Assembly: GCA_029260055.1 (NCBI GenBank)
Contig: JAJDDX010000461.1
Coordinates: forward strand, 1-64,000
Source: Phycisphaerae bacterium
GTDB taxonomy: Bacteria > Planctomycetota > Phycisphaerae > UBA1845
DNA: 64,000 nucleotides
Direction: 5' to 3'
Part shown: positions 27,060 to 34,717 of the stretch, piece by piece
How the letters are laid out: each line of letters opens with the position of its first letter
How positions within the stretch are numbered: the stretch's first letter is position 1
The notes under the pieces: model-generated
The model's input: only the letters and a program-made list of their open reading frames with translations
What the model was told of the DNA's origin: nothing
The model's database searches: none
Made by a program: the position numbers and the translations under genes

Positions 27060-27485
27060 ATGACATGCCGAACGACATCCACGCTGTTACTTTTGCTGGC
27101 TGCCGCCTGGCTTCCATTGCAGGCCGGCGGAGATGATTCACAGCCGGCTACGGCGGAAACCGCGCCGAACGCGGACCTCGTTGTGACGCTCGAGCACCTC
27201 GGCGGCAAGATCGACACCTACGGCGCGGAGATCGAGCGCATGGAGTTGGTGTTGAGCTGGGAAGGACGGCTCGAGCAAGTGCATCTGATCACGAGATCGG
27301 GCAGTGAGGCGGATACACACGTCTGGTACAACGCTGGAAACCTGGTATCCGTGCGATATCACTTTGCCGAGATCACGGGGAAGGGGAAAGTAGCGGTCCG
27401 GCTCATGGCAAGCCCGCAGGCGAAAGACCAAGGTGAACGCCGCGCTACGGAAATAGCACCGTTAGATCCTGAAGACTACCGCTGA
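27060..27485 (+). CDS. Small exported protein of unknown function
   Basis: The 141-residue product begins with a signal peptide (MTCRTTSTLLLLLAAAWLPL, likely cleaved near QAGG). The mature part is predicted to be beta-rich (LVVTLEHLGGKIDTYGAEIE; VHLITRSGSEADTHVWYNAG). No family is recognised. GGAGGATC precedes the ATG. It is the third gene of the TPR/CsgG-like operon and is convergent, 7 bases apart, with the leftward CsgG-TPR gene. Confidence 0.65.
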   Translation: MTCRTTSTLLLLLAAAWLPLQAGGDDSQPATAETAPNADLVVTLEHLGGKIDTYGAEIERMELVLSWEGRLEQVHLITRSGSEADTHVWYNAGNLVSVRYHFAEITGKGKVAVRLMASPQAKDQGERRATEIAPLDPEDYR

Positions 27486-27492
27486 CCCCGAA

Positions 27493-28884
27493 TCAAGGAC
27501 CGTCGAACTGCCGAAGCCTTGCCTCGAGCAGTTCCTCGAGGTCCGGCGAAGGCCGGCACGTGAGGCCGCGCCGATACGAACGTGCCGCCGCATCGGCCAG
27601 TCCTTGGCGACGTTGAGCATCACCGAGGATCATCCAAGAATCCGCACAGTCGGGCAACAACCTCGCGGTTGATTGCGCGGCCGTCAGTGCCTCGGCGTTG
27701 CGCTCCTGCGCCGAGTAGAGGTGTGCGAGTATTTGCCACGCCTCTCCGTATTCCGGACAGAACTCGACTGCTCGCCGGGCAAGGCTCTCCGCGGTAGCTT
27801 CCTTCCCAATGCGCAAGTGTGCGACGGCGGCTAGCGCAAGCGCCTGCAAATGCCCGGGCTCCTGTTCGAGGACCTCTTCCAGCCACCCAACGGCCTTTGC
27901 TGCCGCCCCCTTATCGCCCGTCAATAGAACTCGCGCTATGCCGACACGAGCCGCCAAGTGCCCGCGATCGCTCTTCAGCACTTTCTCGAAATCACGACGC
28001 GCAAGCCGCGTTCTTCCGCGCCGCTCCAGCTCCGCGTTCCCCCTAAGGATCAGGACGTCGACATCCGCCGGATGCTGCTCCAGAATCTGAGTGCAGGCCT
28101 CGCACGCCCGAGTCCACTCGCCACGCTCGTACAGGCCGCATGCCTCGCGATAGAGATCCTCCTGCTGCTTGGACAATCCACGCGCGGGTGGCGCTTGGCC
28201 GGTCAACTCGGCTGCAAGTTGCGCCGCCATGGCGTCATGAACGGCAGACACGTGCCCACGCCAGTGAGCCGCTCGAATGACGTCACTCGAAGGCATGAGG
28301 ATGCGCGCCGAGACATCCACGATACCGCTTTGGTCATCGTATTCGCCAACCACAAGTCGGTTAGCCTCGGTCAGTTCAGACACCCTCCCTGCGACAATAC
28401 CAACGCTCTTCAAGTCCATTTCGTCGAGGACCTCTTTCAGGCGCGCCCGCTCCACCAAACGATAGCCCTCGACGCGGAGCAAGCCGTTCTCCAAGGCACG
28501 AGCGATGGTGCCGCCGAGGTGCTCGGACGCAACGCGGCCGCTCGAGTTCTTGAACGGTAACACGGCAATGGTCAACGGCACCTTGGTGGGCACTCTTCGG
28601 GAGCCGACGTGATCGTCGCGAGGCTCTACCGTGGGCTCGCGAATCGAGTTAGCCTCAAACGCCGGCTGCGATGAGAGCGTCACAGCGCAAAGCGAGTTGA
28701 GCGCGCCGCAGCGTTCAGCGGCCTCCCCCGACCCGGCAAGAAACCACAGAACGGCGAGCGAGACAGCGGATATGTTGAACCGGCGCGGACCCCGCGCGCG
28801 CTGATTAACGTTCCCTCTGCCCCCGCTGCTGCGTACATCAGGTGCTGCAACCTCTGCACTCGGTTTTCGATTCCAATCAGCCAT
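27493..28884 (-). CDS. CsgG-like domain protein with TPR tail
   Basis: The frame is open back to 29151, but the upstream part overlaps remnants of other genes, so the ATG at 28884 is preferred (463 residues); one at 28920 is also possible. A signal-anchor-like segment (FNISAVSLAVLWFLAGSG) lies near residue 30. A CsgG-type domain follows (TIAVLPFKNSSGRVASEHLG ... EGYRLVERARLKEVLDEMDL ... EANRLVVGEYDDQ), then about six TPR units (CTQILEQHPADVDVLILRGN; VLKSDRGHLAARVGIARVLL; EVLEQEPGHLQALALAAVAH; AVEFCPEYGEAWQILAHLYS). The protein combines, in one chain, the two domains that are separate genes in the facing operon. Likely periplasmic. Confidence 0.75.
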   Translation of the reverse strand: MADWNRKPSAEVAAPDVRSSGGRGNVNQRARGPRRFNISAVSLAVLWFLAGSGEAAERCGALNSLCAVTLSSQPAFEANSIREPTVEPRDDHVGSRRVPTKVPLTIAVLPFKNSSGRVASEHLGGTIARALENGLLRVEGYRLVERARLKEVLDEMDLKSVGIVAGRVSELTEANRLVVGEYDDQSGIVDVSARILMPSSDVIRAAHWRGHVSAVHDAMAAQLAAELTGQAPPARGLSKQQEDLYREACGLYERGEWTRACEACTQILEQHPADVDVLILRGNAELERRGRTRLARRDFEKVLKSDRGHLAARVGIARVLLTGDKGAAAKAVGWLEEVLEQEPGHLQALALAAVAHLRIGKEATAESLARRAVEFCPEYGEAWQILAHLYSAQERNAEALTAAQSTARLLPDCADSWMILGDAQRRQGLADAAARSYRRGLTCRPSPDLEELLEARLRQFDGP

Positions 28885-28890
28885 GCCTCG

Positions 28891-28896
28891 ATTATA
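28891..28896 (-). promoter_or_regulatory. -10 box (TATAAT) at the CsgG-TPR gene, possible leaderless start
   Basis: On the minus strand a consensus TATAAT lies 6 bases before the ATG at 28884. Transcription would then start at or next to the ATG, giving a leaderless mRNA, or the true start is upstream (28920) and the box is coincidental. No good -35 element is seen. Confidence 0.35.
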
Positions 28897-28921
28897 CAGC
28901 TTCCCCGGCGCCTCGGACATG

Positions 28922-28964
28922 CCTCGCCCAGGCCCGCCTTTAGTGTCGAAAGGCAGGCGAGGCA
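28922..28964. other. Stem-loop upstream of the CsgG-TPR gene
   Basis: GCCTCGCC (28922-28929) pairs with GGCGAGGC (28957-28964), and inside it GCCTTT (28937-28942) pairs with AAAGGC (28950-28955). It sits between the gene-fragment scar and the CsgG-TPR start. It may be the terminator left over from the decayed gene at 29061-29204. No U-tract follows on either strand. Confidence 0.4.
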
Positions 28965-29060
28965 CTATCTGTCGGCTCTCATCCCGGTCTCCCTTACCGG
29001 GATCGTGACGTGGCGGCGTGGCGAGAAACAGTAGGGAGCTCGCTTCGTCCGCCCTCTTGC

Positions 29061-29204
29061 TCATGAACTCTGGATCGCAACCGGCGTGCGCCCCCGAAAG
29101 CAGGCCGTCCCGGCGACCGCAAGGAGCAGCGTCATCACGATCGCACCCCAATCCGAGACGGCTGGAATCGGCGCAGTCCCACAGGCTTCAAAGGTGCCCA
29201 AAGC
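29061..29204 (-). pseudogene. Fragment of an IPTL-CTERM-anchored protein gene
   Basis: A minus-strand open segment of 47 codons ends at 29061 and reads APIPAVSDWGAIVMTLLLAV then AGTACFRGRTPVA. This nearly matches the tail of the BNR-repeat protein at 30797-33466 (APIPAVSDWGLIVMALLLAV, AGTACFRGR), a PxSxWG-hydrophobic-Arg sorting signal of the IPTL-CTERM type. DNA similarity continues past the stop codon into the 3' flank. There is no start and an in-frame stop at 29205-29207. It is read as the surviving 3' end of a second such gene. Confidence 0.65.
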
Positions 29205-29232
29205 TCAGTACCTGGCCTTTGAAGTGGACTGA
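29189..29232 (+). pseudogene. Remnant of a CDF transporter 3' end
   Basis: The plus strand reads VPKAQYLAFEVD then TGA at 29230-29232, against VPKARYLDLEVD-stop at the end of the CDF gene at 25466. By eye about 51 of 60 bases match between 29189-29248 and 25423-25482, including bases after the stop codon. It abuts the IPTL-CTERM fragment in opposite orientation, so two gene ends meet here. Confidence 0.55.
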
Positions 29233-29281
29233 CGCGCATTCCGCTCAGGAGACCCTGACGCAGTGGCGGCGGCTCCAGACT

Positions 29282-30595
29282 CTAATGATGATGGGTGCTC
29301 TCTAGCGAATCCGCGGCAGGCTCGTTCGCCGGATCGGCCGACTCCGCCGCAAGCGACGCCCGGATCCGATCCACGAGAACCGCCTGAGCCCGCTCGAGTT
29401 GCGGGTCGGCACCGCCACAGAAGCGGATGTCTCGCTCGACACGGAAGTCGGGCTGGGTCGGATGGCCTTCCAGTTTCGTACGCCGGCCGGGCAGCATGAG
29501 TAGACTTTCCTCATCGACGCGGCGTACGCCACCGACGGTCGTGACGTGGCCGGGCGTGGGTGTGCCGACCAGCGCTGCACGTCCGCCCTTCTGCGCCTCA
29601 TTGACGAGGAGTTCTTTCGCGCTACGCGTTCCATCGCCGATCAGAAACACCACGGGCTTGGTCCAGTGACGATGCTCTCCCAGCGGCCCGAACAGGAAGC
29701 CGCGACCTCGTCCGGCGAATCCGCCGATGCCGTCTCGATAATCCAACAGGAGTCCGTCGACATCGTCTTGCATGTCGAGGAGTTTCCAGTATTCCCGCGC
29801 GTCGCCCAAGAGCGTCCATCCGTGGAGATAGGCATAGCGAAACCCGCCATGCTCGACCGTGCGGATGCTCAACGACACGGCACGTTGCAGGGCATCGTGA
29901 AGCGATTCCTTCACCGGCGTCACGTCGACCACATAGATCAGACCCGGCCGGCGCTGCAGGCGCACGCGAACGGACGTGCCTCCCTTCCCTTTGAACGAAC
30001 GAATCGGAGTGAACGGCTCGCTATCCACGGTGAGCAACTCGTCTCCCACGCGAATGTCGGTTTCGTCTGCCACTGATCCCTTCAAGATACCGCGCACGAA
30101 CCAGCGGCCTCCGATTAGCTGGGGGAACAGCCCGATGTGCGCAATCCGCGTCTCGGGCCCATCCTCTTCGAACGTAGAAGCCAAATGCCAGTAGAGCCAA
30201 TCGTCGCTGATGAAGTAGTGGAAGTGCGAGACGCCGGCCGCCTTCAACATCGCGTTGACCGCCCCTGCGAACTGCGCACGTGACGAAGCTCGTTCGATCG
30301 ACGGACGGTGCAGCGTAAGCAATTCACGCCAATGCTCGAGCCCGATCAAGTCGGGCACGCGGGAAGCTTCAACCAGCTCGACGACGCGCTCCAGTCGCGC
30401 AAGCGAATCGGACGATACGCTGCTGTCGACCACCGCGTCCGGCGCGGGCCGATACAACTCGGCGACTGCCGCAGGCGAAAAGACGGCGCACGCCGTGATC
30501 GAGAGAACGACGAACAGCGTCGCCGACAGGTATCCGCGCAATCGTTGCCCCGCGACGAAAGAGGTTCCTACGATGTGTCTGTACCGAAACGCCAT
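29282..30595 (-). CDS. S41 family (C-terminal processing type) protease
   Basis: The ATG at 30595 is chosen for its strong GGGGAGGA upstream. The 437-residue product has a membrane/signal segment (YLSATLFVVLSITACAVFSP), a helical lid region, a PDZ-like part (VRGILKGSVADETDIRVGDE then LLTVDSEPFTPIRSF), and an S41 catalytic domain with DGLLLDYRDGIGG and GDGTRSAKELLVNEAQKGG. In that last motif the Ser and the Lys two residues on form the Ser-Lys dyad typical of S41. The C-terminus ends in a His-rich tail. Tail-specific proteases degrade or mature exported proteins. It lies just downstream of an IPTL-CTERM-anchored protein on the same strand; a link is only suggestive. Confidence 0.82.
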   Translation of the reverse strand: MAFRYRHIVGTSFVAGQRLRGYLSATLFVVLSITACAVFSPAAVAELYRPAPDAVVDSSVSSDSLARLERVVELVEASRVPDLIGLEHWRELLTLHRPSIERASSRAQFAGAVNAMLKAAGVSHFHYFISDDWLYWHLASTFEEDGPETRIAHIGLFPQLIGGRWFVRGILKGSVADETDIRVGDELLTVDSEPFTPIRSFKGKGGTSVRVRLQRRPGLIYVVDVTPVKESLHDALQRAVSLSIRTVEHGGFRYAYLHGWTLLGDAREYWKLLDMQDDVDGLLLDYRDGIGGFAGRGRGFLFGPLGEHRHWTKPVVFLIGDGTRSAKELLVNEAQKGGRAALVGTPTPGHVTTVGGVRRVDEESLLMLPGRRTKLEGHPTQPDFRVERDIRFCGGADPQLERAQAVLVDRIRASLAAESADPANEPAADSLESTHHH

Positions 30596-30796
30596 GCCGT
30601 TACATCCTCCCCGCCGTTGCACCTTCCCCGTCGCACCCTCGCCACGAAGCTGCGCAAACCGGTGTAATGAACCAGACGACGCACAGCCACCCTACCTAGA
30701 AGGATTCCTGTACGTACTTGTCATGGTCGCCTCCACAAGGGTGTGATGTCACCGGATGAGGAAGTGATGGGAAGGTCGACTCGACCGCCCACTTGC

Positions 30797-33466
30797 TCAA
30801 ACGCCACTGGTCACAGCCGGCAACCGCCCCCGAAAACAGGCCGTCCCGGCGACCGCAAGCAGCAACGCCATCACGATCAGGCCCCAATCCGAAACGGCTG
30901 GGATCGGTGCAACGCCACAGGGTTCGAGGGTGGCCGAGAAGGCACTTCGGCCGTGCGTGAAGGCGATGAGCGTGTCGTCGTTCTTGAAGTCGAGCGTCTC
31001 GACGATCGTGTGCGCCAGTCCGTCGTTGACCGGCTCCCACGTCGAGCCGCCGTTGTTGGTTGCCATCACGCCGAGTTCGGTGGCTGCGTAGAGTTGGTTT
31101 GCGTTGCACGGGCGCACGGCGACCCAGTGGGTCGGGATGTCCGGAAGACCCGTCGTGCCACCGCCGTCGATCGGCGACCATCGGACGCTTCCTTTCGGCT
31201 TACGAAAGACGTGCGGGATGCCGTAATTCGAGTAGGTACAGTACGCCACGTCAGGATCGTCCGGATCAACCGCCACGCTGCTGATCCACCCGCCTTGATA
31301 GAGCCCATCGGTGTAGAGGGTCCAGGTCGGCGAAGGGTCGAGGCCGTTCGTCGTACGGGCGGCGAAGCCATCGGCGTAGCCAACGTACACTACATTACTG
31401 TCGGTCGGCGCTACGACGATCGCCGAAATCGTGCCTGCACCGGCGAAGTTCGGACCGGCTGGTTCCCACGATGCGGCACCGTTGGTGGTGCGCCACGGCC
31501 GCCCACCGCCCGTCCAGAGGACATTCGGATCGGATTGGTCCATGACGAAGGGCGTAATGAACAGCCCGTCGGTGTCGGTGATGCCGTCGACAGCGAGCGC
31601 GAAGGTCTCGCCGCCGTCGTAAGAGACGCGCAGTTCCGGAAAACCCTGAATCTCGACGAAGAGTCGCTGGCTGTCGGTCGGATCGATAGCGACGTAGCCG
31701 CCGTCGCCGCCCTGGATCATGCGCCAAGCGTTCGGCTGATCCGCAGCAAGCCCGCGGCTCGTGCCGTTGTCCTGAGCGCCGCCCACGTACATGTGCGTTT
31801 CGACGGCACTGTCGCCGTGATAGAACTGCGTCACGCCGTATCCGTTGTTGCAGCTTTCCCACGCTACGTCATGCTGCGGTCCGGGATCGGGACCGATCGG
31901 GCACTCCTCCTGCGTCGTGGCGGCGCGGGCATTGTATGTCTTGAAGATCCCGCCGTCGTTACCGACGAACATGGTCTGGTTCGCGGCGCCGTCGTAGTCC
32001 GGATGAAAGACGATCGTGTGGTTGTCGGGGTGAATGTAGGTCGGGGGCACCGGGTCATCCATGTAGTAGAACCAGTAGCTCGCCAGCCCGAACGTGGTCC
32101 CGGCATTATCCGAGCGAAACAGGTCGATTCCGCCGACCCACACTATATCGGGGTCGACCGGATCGACCGCGATGATGTTGTCGTACCAACCCTGCGAGTA
32201 GATGACCGGATGTTCGTAGCATCCCGTGGCAATGGCCACGTAGCTGAGCAACCATTCGCTGAACGGATGCCCGAAATCGAGCGATGATATCCACGACGCC
32301 CCGCCGTCGTCGGAACGAAACACGCTGTAGAGCTTCCCTTGCCAGGCGTCCGAGTTCTGGGCCATCAAGATGTACATGCGCTGGTTGTCGCTCGGCGCGA
32401 TGGCGAGCGTCATTCGGCCCTGCTCGGGTGGCGTCGCGTAACCCACCCACGTATCGCCTCCATCGACGCTTCTGAATAGGCCGTCCTTCTGAAAGCTTCC
32501 AAAAGCCGCGAGGAGCACATCGGGGTTGAGATCGGACCGGACCGCGAGATCGGTGCAGCCCACGCTACACCCGTTGGATTCCGGCACGGCCGGCGGATCG
32601 GTCAGTGCCCAGGGGTTTCGCAGCACGACGGACCAGGATGCACCGGCGTCGAGGCTCCGCCAGACGCCGAACATAGTGGCTGCATACAACCGGTTCGGGT
32701 CGTTCGGGCTGATCACGATCTTGTTGACGAAGTAGAACGAGCCGGTCGGTACGCCGTCGACCGTACCGGGAAGCAGGTTCCACGTCGCGCCCGAATCGGT
32801 CGATTTGAAGATGCCCAGGCCGCGGTGCTGAAAGTAGTTCGCGAAGAAGCCCTCTCCCGTGCCGGCATAGATGACCGCCGGGTTTGTCGGGTCGATGGCG
32901 ATGGTCGACACGGCGAGGTTCGGCAGAAGGTCGTCGGCGACCAGCCAGCTTGCGCCCGCGTCTATGCTCTTCCATATCCCGCCGGTCACCCCGGCTGCGT
33001 ACATCGTGTCGGGGTTGGTCGGATCAATCGCAATCGCTCGCGTCCGCCCGCCGATGTTGCCGGGTCCGATCGAATTCCATGCGCCAATTCCCCCGGCGCC
33101 GAATCGACCGCCGCGCTTACGCGCCAGCTCCTGTTCCCTTGCTTGGAGCTTCCGGGATTCGGCGTGAAGATGTTCGAGTGGAATGTCCGCGCCATCGAGC
33201 GGGCGGCGCTGTCGCAAGAAGAACTCTTGCGCTTCCTGCGGTTTGTCGAACCGTTCGAGGCTCTTTCTGGTGAGCTTGGCGTGCTTCTCTTGAAGCGCCG
33301 CGCGCATGACGGCCTGCTCAGCCGGAGACCAGTGTGGATTCACGCAACTCCAAGTGTCGTCGATGCCGCCCTCGAACGGACGATCGGGAAGCAGATGTCC
33401 GGCGCGGCCCAAGGTGAACACGCCAAGTACAAGGATGCCCCATCGCATGGTGCCGATTCTGCTCAT
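30797..33466 (-). CDS. BNR/sialidase-like repeat surface protein with IPTL-CTERM tail
   Basis: The ATG at 33466 has GGAGA at 8 bases and gives a signal peptide (MSRIGTMRWGILVLGVFTLG); the upstream extension of the frame is rejected. The 889-residue protein is built of repeated BNR 'Asp-box' motifs (SIDAGASWLV, STDSGATWNLL, SLDAGASWSVV, SVDGGDTWVG, SDDGGASWIS, NNGGSTWEPV), which predict beta-propellers of the sortilin/Vps10-like or sialidase class; no sialidase catalytic set was identified. The C-terminus IPAVSDWGLIVMALLLAVAG then FRGR is an IPTL-CTERM-like signal, implying sorting by an archaeosortase/exosortase-like enzyme that is not in this window. A remnant of the same tail lies at 29061-29204. 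Confidence 0.85.
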   Translation of the reverse strand: MSRIGTMRWGILVLGVFTLGRAGHLLPDRPFEGGIDDTWSCVNPHWSPAEQAVMRAALQEKHAKLTRKSLERFDKPQEAQEFFLRQRRPLDGADIPLEHLHAESRKLQAREQELARKRGGRFGAGGIGAWNSIGPGNIGGRTRAIAIDPTNPDTMYAAGVTGGIWKSIDAGASWLVADDLLPNLAVSTIAIDPTNPAVIYAGTGEGFFANYFQHRGLGIFKSTDSGATWNLLPGTVDGVPTGSFYFVNKIVISPNDPNRLYAATMFGVWRSLDAGASWSVVLRNPWALTDPPAVPESNGCSVGCTDLAVRSDLNPDVLLAAFGSFQKDGLFRSVDGGDTWVGYATPPEQGRMTLAIAPSDNQRMYILMAQNSDAWQGKLYSVFRSDDGGASWISSLDFGHPFSEWLLSYVAIATGCYEHPVIYSQGWYDNIIAVDPVDPDIVWVGGIDLFRSDNAGTTFGLASYWFYYMDDPVPPTYIHPDNHTIVFHPDYDGAANQTMFVGNDGGIFKTYNARAATTQEECPIGPDPGPQHDVAWESCNNGYGVTQFYHGDSAVETHMYVGGAQDNGTSRGLAADQPNAWRMIQGGDGGYVAIDPTDSQRLFVEIQGFPELRVSYDGGETFALAVDGITDTDGLFITPFVMDQSDPNVLWTGGGRPWRTTNGAASWEPAGPNFAGAGTISAIVVAPTDSNVVYVGYADGFAARTTNGLDPSPTWTLYTDGLYQGGWISSVAVDPDDPDVAYCTYSNYGIPHVFRKPKGSVRWSPIDGGGTTGLPDIPTHWVAVRPCNANQLYAATELGVMATNNGGSTWEPVNDGLAHTIVETLDFKNDDTLIAFTHGRSAFSATLEPCGVAPIPAVSDWGLIVMALLLAVAGTACFRGRLPAVTSGV

Positions 33467-33619
33467 AGTCGGGTCTCCGCGAGGCGTGCCGCGTCCATCA
33501 GCCGAGGCCGCGACCCCCGCATGGAAGGCATGTGCTGCAGCTTGCAGCAGGCCGGCAGAGTATTGTACCCGATCGGTGGGCCCCGATTCAACGCAAAACC
33601 GGGCCAGGCGCATAAGCGC

Positions 33620-33655
33620 GGCGGGTGGGAAGGCATAAAGCTCATCCCACCCGCC
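33620..33655. terminator. Hairpin between leftward surface-protein genes (copy 1 of a repeated 3' flank)
   Basis: GGCGGGTGGGA (33620-33630) pairs perfectly with TCCCACCCGCC (33645-33655) across a 14-base loop. It lies 19 bases after the stop of the 33674 gene, so it could terminate that leftward transcript, though no U-tract follows. The surrounding sequence (AAAGCTCAT, CAGGTACAACCATT) recurs at 40290-40323 after the paralogous gene. Confidence 0.6.
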
Positions 33656-33673
33656 AGGTACAACCATTCCTCT

Positions 33674-34717
33674 TTATGGCAACGGTGGACACGCGCTCGG
33701 AGGACAATCCAGCGGGGCGAGGAACCCCGTCCCGGTCAAGTAGTCGCCGCCCTGGAAGCCGCTGATCGCACGGTCCACGTCGTTGAAGTCGATCCCGCCG
33801 CCGCCGAAGCCGGGACACATCGGAGCCGAGACCGGACCCTGCAGGTCAAGCCACGACTTCGGCACGGCCTGCGCACTCTGGAACCCGCGCACGACAGCCA
33901 TGATATCTTTGAAGTTGCGGTTGCCGTCCGGTGGAAGCCCGACCACGGCGCCGACAACGTCGCCGTAGCCGCCGCTCCCGCTGATGTTCAGCACGGTGCT
34001 CAGCACCAACGGCTCGGAGTAGCTCGCCTCGCTCCCTTCATCCTCGCCGCTGACGATCGCCTGGATCTCGTAGACGAACTCCGGAACGACGGCACAGTCA
34101 CCGATGTGAACCGTGTCGACCGTACTCCAATCCATGTAGTGAGGCGTGCTCTGAATACGGGATAGCGCCTGCGGACTCGGTTCGGGCCCGCCGACGACGA
34201 TCGGAACCGGCTGCCCGATCCAGCCGAGCACTTCCCCGGTCGAGAGCCTGATGCGACGCGCGGTCGACAGCCCGGCATTGTCCACATTGGGCTTGATCAC
34301 GACGTAACGGTTGCGCCGCACATAGCAGACGCCGTCGCCGCCACTCGCAGTCGGAGCAGGGACGCAGTACACCTCGGAAGTCGAGCCGAGCCCGGCGAGG
34401 CAGTCGGCGTCGGTCGTACATGCCCGCACCGTGCCGTCGATGTCGAAGGCATCATCGGGCATCGGCCTGGCGGCGACCGCGCCGCCCGAAGCCAACGGCC
34501 AGAAGCCACCGGTCATCGTGTAGGCTCCTCCCGCCATGCTGCCCGCGTCAGGTTGGCCGGCCGTGCCGCTCAGTTCATAACCGCTCCCCTGACTCACTCC
34601 GCCGCCGCCGTCAACCGTGTGCCGGTCCATCGTGTAGGCTCCGCCCGTCTGCGCGAGGGCAGCGGAACTCGCGGCGAGGATCAGCGCGACGGCACCCAAT
34701 GACAATTGCGGTTTCAT
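33674..34717 (-). CDS. Secreted protein with DGGG/GQPDAG motif and dockerin-like C-terminus
   Basis: The 347-residue product has a signal peptide (MKPQLSLGAVALILAASSAALA) and the motif DGGGGVSQGSGYELSGTAGQ with PDAGSMAGGAY, as in the small protein at 9065. Residues 84-347 (from RPMPDDAFDIDGTV) are a close copy of the last 267 residues of the 40329-41804 protein. They end in a calcium-loop-like region (GFGGGGIDFNDVDRAISGFQ). Its ATG overlaps the stop of the upstream S74 fibre gene by 4 bases, so the two are translationally coupled. Function unknown; possibly a fibre-associated surface protein. Confidence 0.75.
   Translation of the reverse strand: MKPQLSLGAVALILAASSAALAQTGGAYTMDRHTVDGGGGVSQGSGYELSGTAGQPDAGSMAGGAYTMTGGFWPLASGGAVAARPMPDDAFDIDGTVRACTTDADCLAGLGSTSEVYCVPAPTASGGDGVCYVRRNRYVVIKPNVDNAGLSTARRIRLSTGEVLGWIGQPVPIVVGGPEPSPQALSRIQSTPHYMDWSTVDTVHIGDCAVVPEFVYEIQAIVSGEDEGSEASYSEPLVLSTVLNISGSGGYGDVVGAVVGLPPDGNRNFKDIMAVVRGFQSAQAVPKSWLDLQGPVSAPMCPGFGGGGIDFNDVDRAISGFQGGDYLTGTGFLAPLDCPPSACPPLP

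Noticed and set aside
29018-29305. 95-codon plus-strand frame over the scar region
   Set aside because: Better explained by the two gene fragments on opposite strands; the frame itself joins unrelated sequence.
30743-32287. 514-codon plus-strand open frame opposite the BNR protein gene
   Set aside because: Shadow frame of a high-GC gene; the minus strand has a signal peptide, Asp-box motifs and a sorting tail.
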